DNA from: Pseudomonadota bacterium
GTDB lineage: Bacteria > Pseudomonadota > Alphaproteobacteria > Rhizobiales > Rhizobiaceae
DNA: 8,985 nucleotides
Direction of reading: 5' to 3'
NCBI GenBank assembly: GCA_023422735.1
Contig: JAFAGL010000017.1
Location: forward strand, 1 to 8,985
Both the position numbers and the translations under genes were made by a program. Position 1 is the first letter of the stretch. Each line of letters starts with the position of its first letter. Below, in pieces: positions 1-5,869 of the stretch. The notes beneath the pieces were generated by a model. That model was given only the letters and a program-made list of their open reading frames with translations. It ran no database searches and was not told the DNA's origin.

Positions 1-1
1 C

Positions 2-64
2 CCCAAGGCTTGGCAAACGCAATTGCAGAACTTTGCGGCAGACATTGCTTCGGCCTTGCCTTGA
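2..64 (+). CDS. Possible C-terminal tail of an upstream gene (partial)
   Basis: One plus-strand frame is open from the left edge to a TGA at 62-64 and would encode the tail PKAWQTQLQNFAADIASALP. Its make-up (one Trp, alternating Gln/Ala/Leu, no Cys) looks like a real amphipathic C-terminal helix. A second frame, open to a TGA at 94-96, gives a Cys- and Pro-rich peptide and is less protein-like. Twenty residues are too few to name a family. If real, the gene ends 67 bases before the Kazal lipoprotein on the same strand. Confidence 0.3.
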   Translation, partial: PKAWQTQLQNFAADIASALP

Positions 65-76
65 AGCCGCCGCTTC

Positions 77-113
77 CCCGCCCTAGGACAAAGTGATCGC
101 CATATCGGGCGGG
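77..113. repeat. Short GC-rich inverted repeat ahead of the Kazal lipoprotein gene
   Basis: CCCGCCC at 77-83 is matched by its exact reverse complement GGGCGGG at 107-113, with 23 bases between the arms. It ends 18 bases before the chosen ATG and just before the Shine-Dalgarno-like GAGAGGGAG. No T-run follows, so it is not a classical terminator on the plus strand. It could be a leader hairpin or an operator. A chance match is quite possible at this length and GC content. Confidence 0.3.
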
Positions 114-131
114 TGAGTGAGAGGGAGCGAG

Positions 132-584
132 ATGCTTTTCAAACATGGATCAAGGGCGAGGTTTGCCCGCATGTCGGTCTTCGCGCTGGCTGCTATCGCG
201 GCGGGCTGTACCGCAGGCGGCGGCGTCGGCGTGGTGGAAATCGACACCAGCCCGGTGCGGCCTGCACCTCCATCGCCGACGGAACGTTTCTGCACACGTG
301 AATACGCACCGGTTTGCGGTGTGAACCGTGGCGACCGCCGCACGTTCGGCAATGCCTGCGAAGCAGACGTAGCCGGATATCGCGTGGCCTATGGCGGCGA
401 ATGCCGTCGCGGCGGGCCATCGGGACGCCCCGGCAGGCCGGACCGTCCGCCTCAGTCCGATCGTGCCTGCACGCGTGAATATGCACCGGTATGCGCGCGC
501 CGCGGCGGATCGGTGCGGACCTTCGGCAATGCCTGCGAAGCAGATTCGGCTGGTTACCGCGTTGTCGGTCGCGGCCGCTGCTAA
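132..584 (+). CDS. Secreted lipoprotein with two Kazal-type protease inhibitor domains
   Basis: Predicted 150-residue lipoprotein. The basic N-terminus (K4, R8, R10, R13) and hydrophobic stretch SVFALAAIAA run into a lipobox-like A-A-G-C with the lipidated Cys at residue 26; position -3 is Ala, less usual than Leu. Two Kazal domains follow (Cys 54, 62, 76, 91 and Cys 113, 121, 135, 150), joined by a Gly/Pro/Arg linker. Both have the same spacing, C-x7-C-x13-C-x14-C, and the hallmarks CTREYAPVC and TFGNAC. Only four of the six classical Kazal cysteines are present. Alignment by eye with avian ovomucoid third domain puts the P1 residue at Arg56 and Arg115, which suggests trypsin-like targets. 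The likely role is to protect the envelope from serine proteases; the target is unknown. I chose ATG 132 because GAGAGGGAG lies just upstream; GTG 117 and ATG 171 are alternatives that keep the lipobox. It converges with the next gene, 6 bases apart. Confidence 0.85.
   Translation: MLFKHGSRARFARMSVFALAAIAAGCTAGGGVGVVEIDTSPVRPAPPSPTERFCTREYAPVCGVNRGDRRTFGNACEADVAGYRVAYGGECRRGGPSGRPGRPDRPPQSDRACTREYAPVCARRGGSVRTFGNACEADSAGYRVVGRGRC
291..581 (+). repeat. Tandem duplication encoding the two Kazal domains
   Basis: The two domain-coding units begin at 291 and 468, a period of 177 bases (59 codons). They share 23 identical bases, at 345-367 and 522-544, covering the FGNACEA part of the domain. The cysteine-loop segments at their starts differ only at a few third positions. 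This shows internal duplication. The identical block suggests either a fairly recent event, gene conversion or strong constraint. Confidence 0.8.
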
Positions 585-590
585 GCAAAT

Positions 591-1628
591 CTAGCTCGTG
601 CCGGAAACTGCCTTGCGCACTTCCGGCGCGACCTTCGTTCCGTAAAGTTCGATTGCTTTCATGATCTTGTGATGCGGCATCAGGCCGATCGCCATCTGGA
701 TCAGGAACCGATCGAACTTGAACAAGGCGTGGTTGGCAAGGATCTTGTCGACCACTTCAGCGGGACTTCCCACAAATGCCGCGCCACGTAGGGAGATCGC
801 AGCCTCAAAATGCGCGCGGTTTGTCGGCCCCCAACCTCTTTCGCGCCCGATACGGTTCATGACTTCCGCTTGCGGACCATACCACTCATCGGCTGCTGCT
901 TGCGAAGTTTCGGCAACATAGCCGTGCACATTGATACTCGTCGGCAGTTTGGCGGGGTCATGGCCCGATTGGGTCGCAGCCTTGCGGTAAAGGTCGAACA
1001 AAGGCGCAAAGCGTGCCGGTTCACCCCCGATGATGGCCAAGGCAAGGGGAATACCAAGCGAACCGGCGCGTATCACCGATTGCGGCGTTCCTCCGACGGC
1101 CACCCAGACAGGGAGTTTTTCCTGCAAGGGACGGGGATAAACGCCCCGGCCGTGAATCGAAGGTCGCATCTGGCCTTCCCACGTCACTTCGACATGATCG
1201 CGGATCTTCAGAAGTAGATCGAGTTTTTCGGAGTAAAGCTCGTCGTAATCTTCCAGCGCATAGCCGAACAAGGGAAACGACTCGATGAATGAGCCGCGCC
1301 CGGCCATGATCTCGGCGCGCCCAGCCGATAACAGATCCAAAGTCGCAAATTGCTGGAACACGCGAACGGGATCATCGGAAGACAACACCGTCACCGCACT
1401 CGACAAACGGATATTGCGTGTTCTCGCAGCCGCGGCTGCAAGGACGACCGCCGGGGCGGAGGCCGCATAATCCGGGCGGTGATGTTCGCCAAGCCCGAAC
1501 ACGTCGAGGCCGAGCTGGTCGGCAAGCTCGATCTCCTCAAGCAGATTTGCCAATCGCTGGGCAGGTGCTTCGCCACTGCCGGCAAGTGCCGGATCGACAT
1601 CCGCGAATGTGTATAAACCAAGCTGCAT
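591..1628 (-). CDS. LLM-class (luciferase-like) flavin-dependent oxidoreductase
   Basis: The 345-residue protein has the TIM-barrel look of the bacterial luciferase-like monooxygenase family, which uses reduced FMN or F420 to oxidise small organic substrates. Seen here are the opening strand QLGLYTF, the GLGEHHRPDYAASAP segment (46-60), the RLSSAVTVLSSDDPVRVFQQ segment (74-93), and AEIMAGRGSFIESFPLFG (105-122), which resembles the phosphate and substrate region of the family. PVWVAVGGTPQSV (173-185) is a further typical barrel strand. The overall sequence resembles the subgroup typified by the Agrobacterium protein of structure 2I7G. The substrate is not predictable. I chose the ATG at 1628 because AAGGAG sits six bases upstream in the transcript; a longer frame to 1700 adds 24 residues with no family match. 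It stands alone and faces away from the DUF6481 gene. Confidence 0.88.
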   Translation of the reverse strand: MQLGLYTFADVDPALAGSGEAPAQRLANLLEEIELADQLGLDVFGLGEHHRPDYAASAPAVVLAAAAARTRNIRLSSAVTVLSSDDPVRVFQQFATLDLLSAGRAEIMAGRGSFIESFPLFGYALEDYDELYSEKLDLLLKIRDHVEVTWEGQMRPSIHGRGVYPRPLQEKLPVWVAVGGTPQSVIRAGSLGIPLALAIIGGEPARFAPLFDLYRKAATQSGHDPAKLPTSINVHGYVAETSQAAADEWYGPQAEVMNRIGRERGWGPTNRAHFEAAISLRGAAFVGSPAEVVDKILANHALFKFDRFLIQMAIGLMPHHKIMKAIELYGTKVAPEVRKAVSGTS

Positions 1629-1703
1629 GGTCGGCTCCTTGTGCCCAAGCCATACGACGAAGACGACGCAGGTGCCATATGATCGTTGTGAACAGTGCAT
1701 CTG

Positions 1704-1774
1704 CTTGAAAACCGGTGGTTCTCAGCTCGATTGTGGCAGAAAATCCACGCTTTTCCCCTTGAAAACTGCGGTGG
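1704..1774 (+). promoter_or_regulatory. Divergent intergenic region with two CTTGAAAAC direct repeats; possible promoter
   Basis: The 199-base gap between the oxidoreductase and the DUF6481 gene (1629-1827) holds two copies of CTTGAAAAC, at 1704-1712 and 1758-1766, 54 bases apart. Each is followed after one or three bases by GGTGG. The second copy contains TTGAAA (1759-1764), which could act as a -35 box with CATTAC at 1782-1787 as a weak -10 after a 17-base spacer. That would place a start near 1794 and leave a leader of about 34 bases before the TTG codon. The repeats could also be activator or repressor sites, or RpoH-like -35 elements. The match to any consensus is poor. Confidence 0.3.
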
Positions 1775-1812
1775 AAATCCTCATTACAACGTCATCCCCA
1801 AGATATGAAAAT

Positions 1813-1819
1813 GGAGAGG
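1813..1819 (+). promoter_or_regulatory. Ribosome binding site that supports the TTG start
   Basis: GGAGAGG lies eight bases upstream of TTG 1828 and is the best Shine-Dalgarno match in the region. It supports initiation at a rare TTG codon rather than at any upstream in-frame codon. Confidence 0.6.
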
Positions 1820-1827
1820 CGGCGGCA

Positions 1828-2235
1828 TTGGCGCGCTTTAAGGAACAAGATTTTACGGATCGTCAGAAGGCAGCAAACGAGGCGAAGCAGGCTCTGCTCA
1901 ATCGCTTCAAGGCGCGTCCCTCGGAAGACGATCCGGAGGTACAGGCCCGCAAGGCCGAGCGAAAGGCTATTCTCGAAGCGCGCGCCAAGCGCGAGGAAGA
2001 GAAAGCGAAGCTGAAACGCGAGCGCGAAGAGCGTGAAGCGGCCGAGCGCGCCGTGCGTGAAGCTGCCGAAGCCGAAGCGCGCCGGATCGCGGAAGAAGAA
2101 GAAGCACGTTTGGCCGCCGAAAAGGCAGAAGCCGAAAAAGACGCGGTCAGCCGGCTTCTTGAAGACGAGGCCTCCCGCAAGGCCAAGCGCGACGCGCGCT
2201 ATGCCGCGCGCAAGGCACGCGTGGCCGGTCGCTGA
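1828..2235 (+). CDS. DUF6481-type charged coiled-coil protein, TTG start
   Basis: The protein has 135 residues and is dominated by Ala, Glu, Lys and Arg, predicting one long helix or coiled coil from about residue 35 to 130. The N-terminal block MARFKEQDFTDRQKAANEAK is, as I recall it, the signature of the DUF6481 family of Hyphomicrobiales, whose function is unknown. There is no signal peptide, membrane segment or cysteine, so a soluble cytoplasmic protein is likely. The frame stays open upstream to 1609, but that extension has three Cys in a 16-residue stretch and no family character. The family start falls on TTG 1828, with GGAGAGG (1813-1819) eight bases ahead. The nearby ATGs at 1805 and 1811 are in another frame. 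The gene is monocistronic and followed by a strong terminator. A DNA- or RNA-binding role is possible given the charge, but is only a guess. Confidence 0.82.
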   Translation: MARFKEQDFTDRQKAANEAKQALLNRFKARPSEDDPEVQARKAERKAILEARAKREEEKAKLKREREEREAAERAVREAAEAEARRIAEEEEARLAAEKAEAEKDAVSRLLEDEASRKAKRDARYAARKARVAGR

Positions 2236-2260
2236 GGCGGGTCTGTAATAGCTTATGAAC

Positions 2261-2287
2261 AGGCGGCCTCGGCCGCCTTTTCTTTTT
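2261..2287 (+). terminator. Rho-independent terminator of the DUF6481 gene
   Basis: AGGCGGCC (2261-2268) pairs perfectly with GGCCGCCT (2271-2278), giving an eight-base-pair GC-rich stem with a very short loop. The T-rich tract TTTTCTTTTT (2278-2287) follows. It begins 25 bases after the DUF6481 stop. The T-tract is on the plus strand only, so it ends the plus-strand transcript; the minus strand has no matching T-run beyond the stem to stop rmuC transcripts. Confidence 0.9.
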
Positions 2288-2316
2288 AGCCGGCCTCGGT
2301 CAGGCGCGCTGTCTGA

Positions 2317-3534
2317 TCAATCGTCTTCGACCAGACGCAGTGGCATCGAGCGAGGCTCATGAATGGTCGGCCCCGACTTTTGTCGCCGCTCATCATCCTC
2401 CGGCTCTCCGGCAAGCTCCAGCGCCTCGATCTTTTCGCCACGCCGTGTCAGCTTGCGGGTCGACACGAGAATATCGTCGACATCCTTTGCGGTCTGGCCG
2501 AAATGGGTTTGCAGCTTGCGCACGCGCTCATCCAGCCGTCCGACGTCCTCCATCAAACGCCCGACCTCATTTTGAATGAGATGTGCCTGTTCGCGCATGC
2601 GGGCATCCTTGAGAATCGCCTGGACCACCTGGATCGACAACATCAACAATGACGGCGAAACGATAACCACCCGGGCACGATGGGCCTTCTGAATAATCGC
2701 CTCGAAATGCTCGTGGATTTCGGCGAAGATGGATTCCGACGGCACGAACATGAAGGCAGTGTCCTGCGTTTCGCCGGAAATCAGATATTTGTCGGCAATC
2801 GCCTTGATGTGAAACTCGATGTCACGGCGAAACGTCTGGGCTGCAAGCTTTTGCGCGGTCTCGTCTTCCGCCGCGCGGATGGCGTTCCAGGCTTCAAGCG
2901 GAAACTTGGCATCGATTACCAGCGACGGAGACTTGTTGGGCATGTAGACAATGCAGTCCGGCCGGTTGCCGTTTGAAAGCGTAGCCTGAAACGCATATCC
3001 GCCTTGCGGCAATCCATCAGCCACGATCGCTTCCATACGGCTCTGGCCGAAGGCGCCGCGTGTCTGCTTATTGGACAGGATCGCTTGTAACTGCACAACC
3101 TGCCCGGCCAGCGACTGGATATTGTTCTGAGCCGTATCGATCGCGACCAGACGTTCCTGCAATCGGGTGAGATTTTCGTGCGTGCTGCGGGTTTGCTCGG
3201 TCAAGGTATGGCCAAGCCGATGCGACATGCCATCCAGCCTTTCGCCGATAGCGCGGTTGAGTTCCGATTGACGCGTCGAGAAAATTTCGGCCAACGCACC
3301 CATCCGGCCCTGCATTTCGGACTGCGCCTGCAGGATCGCGGCCATGCGCTGTTCATTCTGCCGGGCGCGCTCCAAAGCTTCTGTTTGGCCGCCAGTGGCG
3401 CGCCGCAGCGCCCATACGAGCAGGGCAATGAAAACAACCAGCGCGACAGCCGAAAGCAGCAGCGCAGTTCCCAGCGTGATGGTGCTGGCACCAAGCTGGA
3501 ATATCGGCGTCGAAAGGTCTGGAATCGTGTTCAT
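2317..3534 (-). CDS. rmuC: RmuC family protein (DNA recombination/inversion-limiting)
   Basis: The 405-residue protein fits the RmuC family, linked in E. coli to limiting inversion at short inverted repeats and thought to act as a nuclease. One N-terminal membrane segment (about residues 19-43) is followed by a coiled-coil region (about 50-150, rich in Gln/Glu/Arg heptads). The RmuC core spans about 150-365. Visible core motifs are NKQTRGAFGQSRMEAI (155-170), RPDCIVYMP (191-199) and VIDAKFPLEAW (206-216). The Asp193, Asp208 and Lys210 pattern resembles a PD-(D/E)xK nuclease centre, by inference. The C-terminal 35 residues are acidic to mixed and probably disordered. No clear Shine-Dalgarno precedes ATG 3534, and no better upstream start exists. 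It is transcribed away from def and may share the divergent control region. Confidence 0.92.
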   Translation of the reverse strand: MNTIPDLSTPIFQLGASTITLGTALLLSAVALVVFIALLVWALRRATGGQTEALERARQNEQRMAAILQAQSEMQGRMGALAEIFSTRQSELNRAIGERLDGMSHRLGHTLTEQTRSTHENLTRLQERLVAIDTAQNNIQSLAGQVVQLQAILSNKQTRGAFGQSRMEAIVADGLPQGGYAFQATLSNGNRPDCIVYMPNKSPSLVIDAKFPLEAWNAIRAAEDETAQKLAAQTFRRDIEFHIKAIADKYLISGETQDTAFMFVPSESIFAEIHEHFEAIIQKAHRARVVIVSPSLLMLSIQVVQAILKDARMREQAHLIQNEVGRLMEDVGRLDERVRKLQTHFGQTAKDVDDILVSTRKLTRRGEKIEALELAGEPEDDERRQKSGPTIHEPRSMPLRLVEDD

Positions 3535-3598
3535 GACGAAAGACTAGACGATTCGCGTAAATCGCATAAGATCAAAACAAGAACATCGCCGGTAGATT

Positions 3599-3635
3599 GC
3601 GTTGACGTCCCGTGTGCGAGCAATTAGGTCAACGC
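3599..3635. promoter_or_regulatory. Inverted repeat covering the def ribosome binding site
   Basis: GCGTTGAC (3599-3606) and GTCAACGC (3628-3635) form a perfect eight-base inverted repeat with 21 bases between the arms. The right arm ends one base before the def ATG and overlaps the weak Shine-Dalgarno AGGT. The left arm contains TTGACG (3602-3607), a good -35 match, but a -10 at the right distance would be the poor TAGGTC (3625-3630). The repeat could be an operator in the rmuC/def divergent region, or a hairpin that hides the def start if transcription begins further upstream. Confidence 0.4.
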
Positions 3636-3636
3636 C

Positions 3637-4167
3637 ATGTCCATCCATCCGCTCGTCATTCTCCCCGATCCCGTCCTGCGTCAGGTTTCCAAGCCCGTCG
3701 AACGTTTCGACGCGCAATTGGAGCGTTTTTCGCAGGATATGTTTGAAACCATGTATGACGCGCCGGGTATCGGGTTGGCGGCGATCCAGATCGCTGAGCC
3801 GCTGCGCATGTTGGTGATCGACCTTGCCAAGGAAGATGAAGACAAGCAGCCGATGGTTTTCATCAACCCGCAGATTCTCGAAAGCTCCGATGCCATCAAC
3901 GTGCATGAAGAGGGTTGTCTTTCGATCCCCGAATATTTCGCTGAAGTCGAGCGCCCCGCCTCGATCCGCGTTGAATATCAGGATGTGAAGGGCGACAAGA
4001 AGACAATCAATGCCGATGGATTGCTGGCGACCTGTCTGCAACATGAGATCGACCACCTGAACGGCGTTCTGTTTATCGACCACATTTCCAAGCTGAAGCG
4101 GGACATGGTGATGCGCAAGTTCAAGAAGCTCGCCAAGGATCGTCCACCGCCGCGTATGGTGGGATAA
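3637..4167 (+). CDS. def: Peptide deformylase
   Basis: The 176-residue enzyme removes the formyl group from the N-terminal Met of new polypeptides at the ribosome, using a bound metal ion (iron in most bacteria). All three family motifs are intact: GIGLAAIQ (44-51), EGCLS (92-96, metal ligand Cys94) and HEIDH (136-140, ligands His136 and His140, catalytic Glu137). The length is normal for the family, with a basic C-terminal tail (KFKKLAKDRPPPR) typical of helical type 1 deformylases. ATG 3637 gives the expected N-terminus, IHPLVILPDPVLR. It is the first gene of a tight cluster with fmt, four bases downstream, and truA. Pairing with fmt is classical, since the two enzymes add and remove the same formyl group. 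Confidence 0.97.
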   Translation: MSIHPLVILPDPVLRQVSKPVERFDAQLERFSQDMFETMYDAPGIGLAAIQIAEPLRMLVIDLAKEDEDKQPMVFINPQILESSDAINVHEEGCLSIPEYFAEVERPASIRVEYQDVKGDKKTINADGLLATCLQHEIDHLNGVLFIDHISKLKRDMVMRKFKKLAKDRPPPRMVG

Positions 4168-4171
4168 GCCC

Positions 4172-5107
4172 ATGGCTTTGCGTCTCGTTTTCATGGGAAC
4201 GCCAGCCTTTTCGGCAGCAACGCTGGAAGCACTTGTTGCGGCAGGCCATGAGATTGCTGCCGTTTATACGCAGCCGCCCAGACCTGCGGGTCGTCGTGGT
4301 CTGGAACAGGTGCCGTCTGCCGTGCAGCAGACTGCCGAACGGCTCGGACTGGAGGTTCGCAGCCCGCTTTCCTTGAAGGGTGTGGACGAGCAGAAAGCTT
4401 TTTCGGATCTCAAGTCCGACGCCGCAGTGGTGGTGGCTTATGGCCTGCTTTTGCCCAAGCCGATCCTGGACGGAACGCGACTGGGCTGTTTTAACGGCCA
4501 CGCCTCGCTTTTGCCGCGCTGGCGCGGAGCTGCCCCCATCCAACGCGCGATCATGGCCGGTGATTCGCAAACAGGCATGACGGTCATGAAAATGGACGAA
4601 GGGCTCGATACCGGCCCGATCTGTCTGGAACAGCCTGTTGCAATCCTCCCCGGCATGACATCGGGCGATCTGCATGACCGCCTGATGGATGTCGGTGCGC
4701 AACTGATGGTCGAAGGTTTGGAGCAACTCGAAGCCGGCACGTTGCCGATGCGGCCACAGCCAGGGCAGGGCATCACCTATGCCGCCAAGATTTCCAAAAG
4801 CGAAGCGCGCATTGACTGGAATGGTCCCGCAGCCGAACTGGATGCGCTGGTTCGTGGTCTCGCGCCTTTTCCCGGTGCATGGTGCGAGATCGAACTGGGA
4901 AACAAGCGCGAGCGTTTGAAGCTGTTGCGTTCGCAAATGGCGGACGGCAAAGGAAAGCCGGGCGAGGTGCTGGATGCTTCGGGGATCGTAGCTTGCGGCA
5001 CCGGTGCACTCCAATTGCTGGAAGTGCAGAAGGCGGGCGGCAAGGCGATGACTGCACGTGATTTTTTCGCCGGTCACCGTGTGAATGCCGGCACGCAGCT
5101 CGTTTGA
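4172..5107 (+). CDS. fmt: Methionyl-tRNA formyltransferase
   Basis: The 311-residue enzyme transfers a formyl group from 10-formyltetrahydrofolate to initiator Met-tRNA. The N-terminal Rossmann-like domain opens with LRLVFMGTPAF (3-13). The catalytic core shows NGHASLLPRWRGAAP (108-122) and MDEGLDTGPI (141-150). By alignment with E. coli FMT, Asn108, His110 and Asp146 are the catalytic residues. The loop PRPAGRRG (36-43) replaces the enterobacterial basic loop, as usual in alphaproteobacteria. From about residue 205 comes the C-terminal tRNA-binding barrel domain, including TYAAKISKSEARIDW and the PFPGAW motif. The gene starts four bases after the def stop and ends three bases before truA. 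Its ribosome site is weak (GTGGGA), so coupling to def translation is likely. Confidence 0.97.
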   Translation: MALRLVFMGTPAFSAATLEALVAAGHEIAAVYTQPPRPAGRRGLEQVPSAVQQTAERLGLEVRSPLSLKGVDEQKAFSDLKSDAAVVVAYGLLLPKPILDGTRLGCFNGHASLLPRWRGAAPIQRAIMAGDSQTGMTVMKMDEGLDTGPICLEQPVAILPGMTSGDLHDRLMDVGAQLMVEGLEQLEAGTLPMRPQPGQGITYAAKISKSEARIDWNGPAAELDALVRGLAPFPGAWCEIELGNKRERLKLLRSQMADGKGKPGEVLDASGIVACGTGALQLLEVQKAGGKAMTARDFFAGHRVNAGTQLV

Positions 5108-5110
5108 ACG

Positions 5111-5860
5111 ATGCCGCGCTTCAAACTCGATATCGAATATGACGGCAGTAAATTTGCCGGCTGGCAGATGCAAGACGATCAGCCGAGCATTCAAGGCACC
5201 ATCGAAGCCGCCATTCTCGCTTTCAGCGGAAAGCCGGCGCGCGTTCAAGGTGCGGGTCGCACCGATGCCGGCGTTCATGCCACGGGTCAGGTTGCGCATA
5301 CCGATCTGACGGGTGACTGGTTGGCGAAAACCGTGATGGGTGCCATCAATGCGCATCTGCGCCTGGCCGGTCATCGTGTTGCAATCCTTGCGGCAACGCA
5401 GGTGGACGATGATTTCAATGCGCGCTTTTCCGCGATTAAGCGCCATTATCGCTATCGCATCGTCAATCGGCGGGCACCCTTGGCGCTCGACCTAGGGCAG
5501 GCGTGGCTGGTAAACCGGCCGCTGGATGTGCAGGCGATGCATGACGCTGCCCAAAGGCTGGTCGGGCGACATGATTTCACAACTTTCCGATCCGCGCATT
5601 GCCAGGCCAAGAGCCCTGTGCGCACGCTCGACCGGTTAGACGTCGTGCGCAATGGCGAAGCCATCGACCTGTTGGTTTCCGCGCGGTCCTTTTTGCACAA
5701 TCAGGTGCGCTCCATGGCCGGAACGCTCAAGCGCGTAGGCGAGGGGGCGTGGACAGCGGATCGCGTGCAGGCAGCACTGGAATCACGGGAGAGGGCGCAA
5801 TGCGGCGCAATGGCGCCAGCAGATGGTCTTTTCCTGACCGGCGTGGATTATCCTGCTTGA
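5111..5860 (+). CDS. truA: tRNA pseudouridine(38-40) synthase TruA
   Basis: The 249-residue enzyme converts uridines 38, 39 and 40 of the tRNA anticodon stem-loop to pseudouridine. The N-terminal half has YDGSKFAGWQ (10-19) and the catalytic loop GRTDAGVHA (49-57), with the nucleophile at Asp52. RHYRYRI (111-117) carries the conserved active-site tyrosine, Tyr114. The second half has GRHDFTTFR (152-160), the RSFLHNQVR motif (192-200) and the closing GLFLTGVDYP (239-248). Length and order match the family. ATG 5111 lies three bases after the fmt stop with no Shine-Dalgarno, which suggests translational coupling. The stop is only nine bases from the stop of the converging membrane protein gene. 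Confidence 0.97.
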   Translation: MPRFKLDIEYDGSKFAGWQMQDDQPSIQGTIEAAILAFSGKPARVQGAGRTDAGVHATGQVAHTDLTGDWLAKTVMGAINAHLRLAGHRVAILAATQVDDDFNARFSAIKRHYRYRIVNRRAPLALDLGQAWLVNRPLDVQAMHDAAQRLVGRHDFTTFRSAHCQAKSPVRTLDRLDVVRNGEAIDLLVSARSFLHNQVRSMAGTLKRVGEGAWTADRVQAALESRERAQCGAMAPADGLFLTGVDYPA

Positions 5861-5869
5861 AGGTGTTGT

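Noticed and set aside
1..45. A minus-strand frame starting at ATG 45 and running off the left edge
   Set aside because: Fifteen codons with three Cys and no ribosome site; there is too little to support a gene.
193..588. A minus-strand open frame opposite the Kazal lipoprotein
   Set aside because: The translation is dominated by Arg and His, as expected from the reverse of a GC-rich gene. The plus-strand reading has a signal peptide and ordered cysteines.
1805..2014. ATG starts at 1805 and 1811 near the DUF6481 gene
   Set aside because: They are in another frame and give an Arg-rich product that ends inside the gene. The family N-terminus begins at TTG 1828.
3178..3627. A plus-strand open frame opposite the 5' part of rmuC
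   Set aside because: It is antisense to the membrane and coiled-coil segment of RmuC. No ribosome site or protein-like pattern supports it.
3544..4194. A minus-strand open frame (216 codons) across def
   Set aside because: It is antisense to a complete deformylase with all three motifs and has no family character of its own.
4121..5446. A long minus-strand open frame (441 codons) opposite fmt and truA
   Set aside because: It lies fully antisense to two enzymes with intact motifs, and its composition is rich in Arg, His and Cys with no domain pattern. It is a codon-bias shadow.
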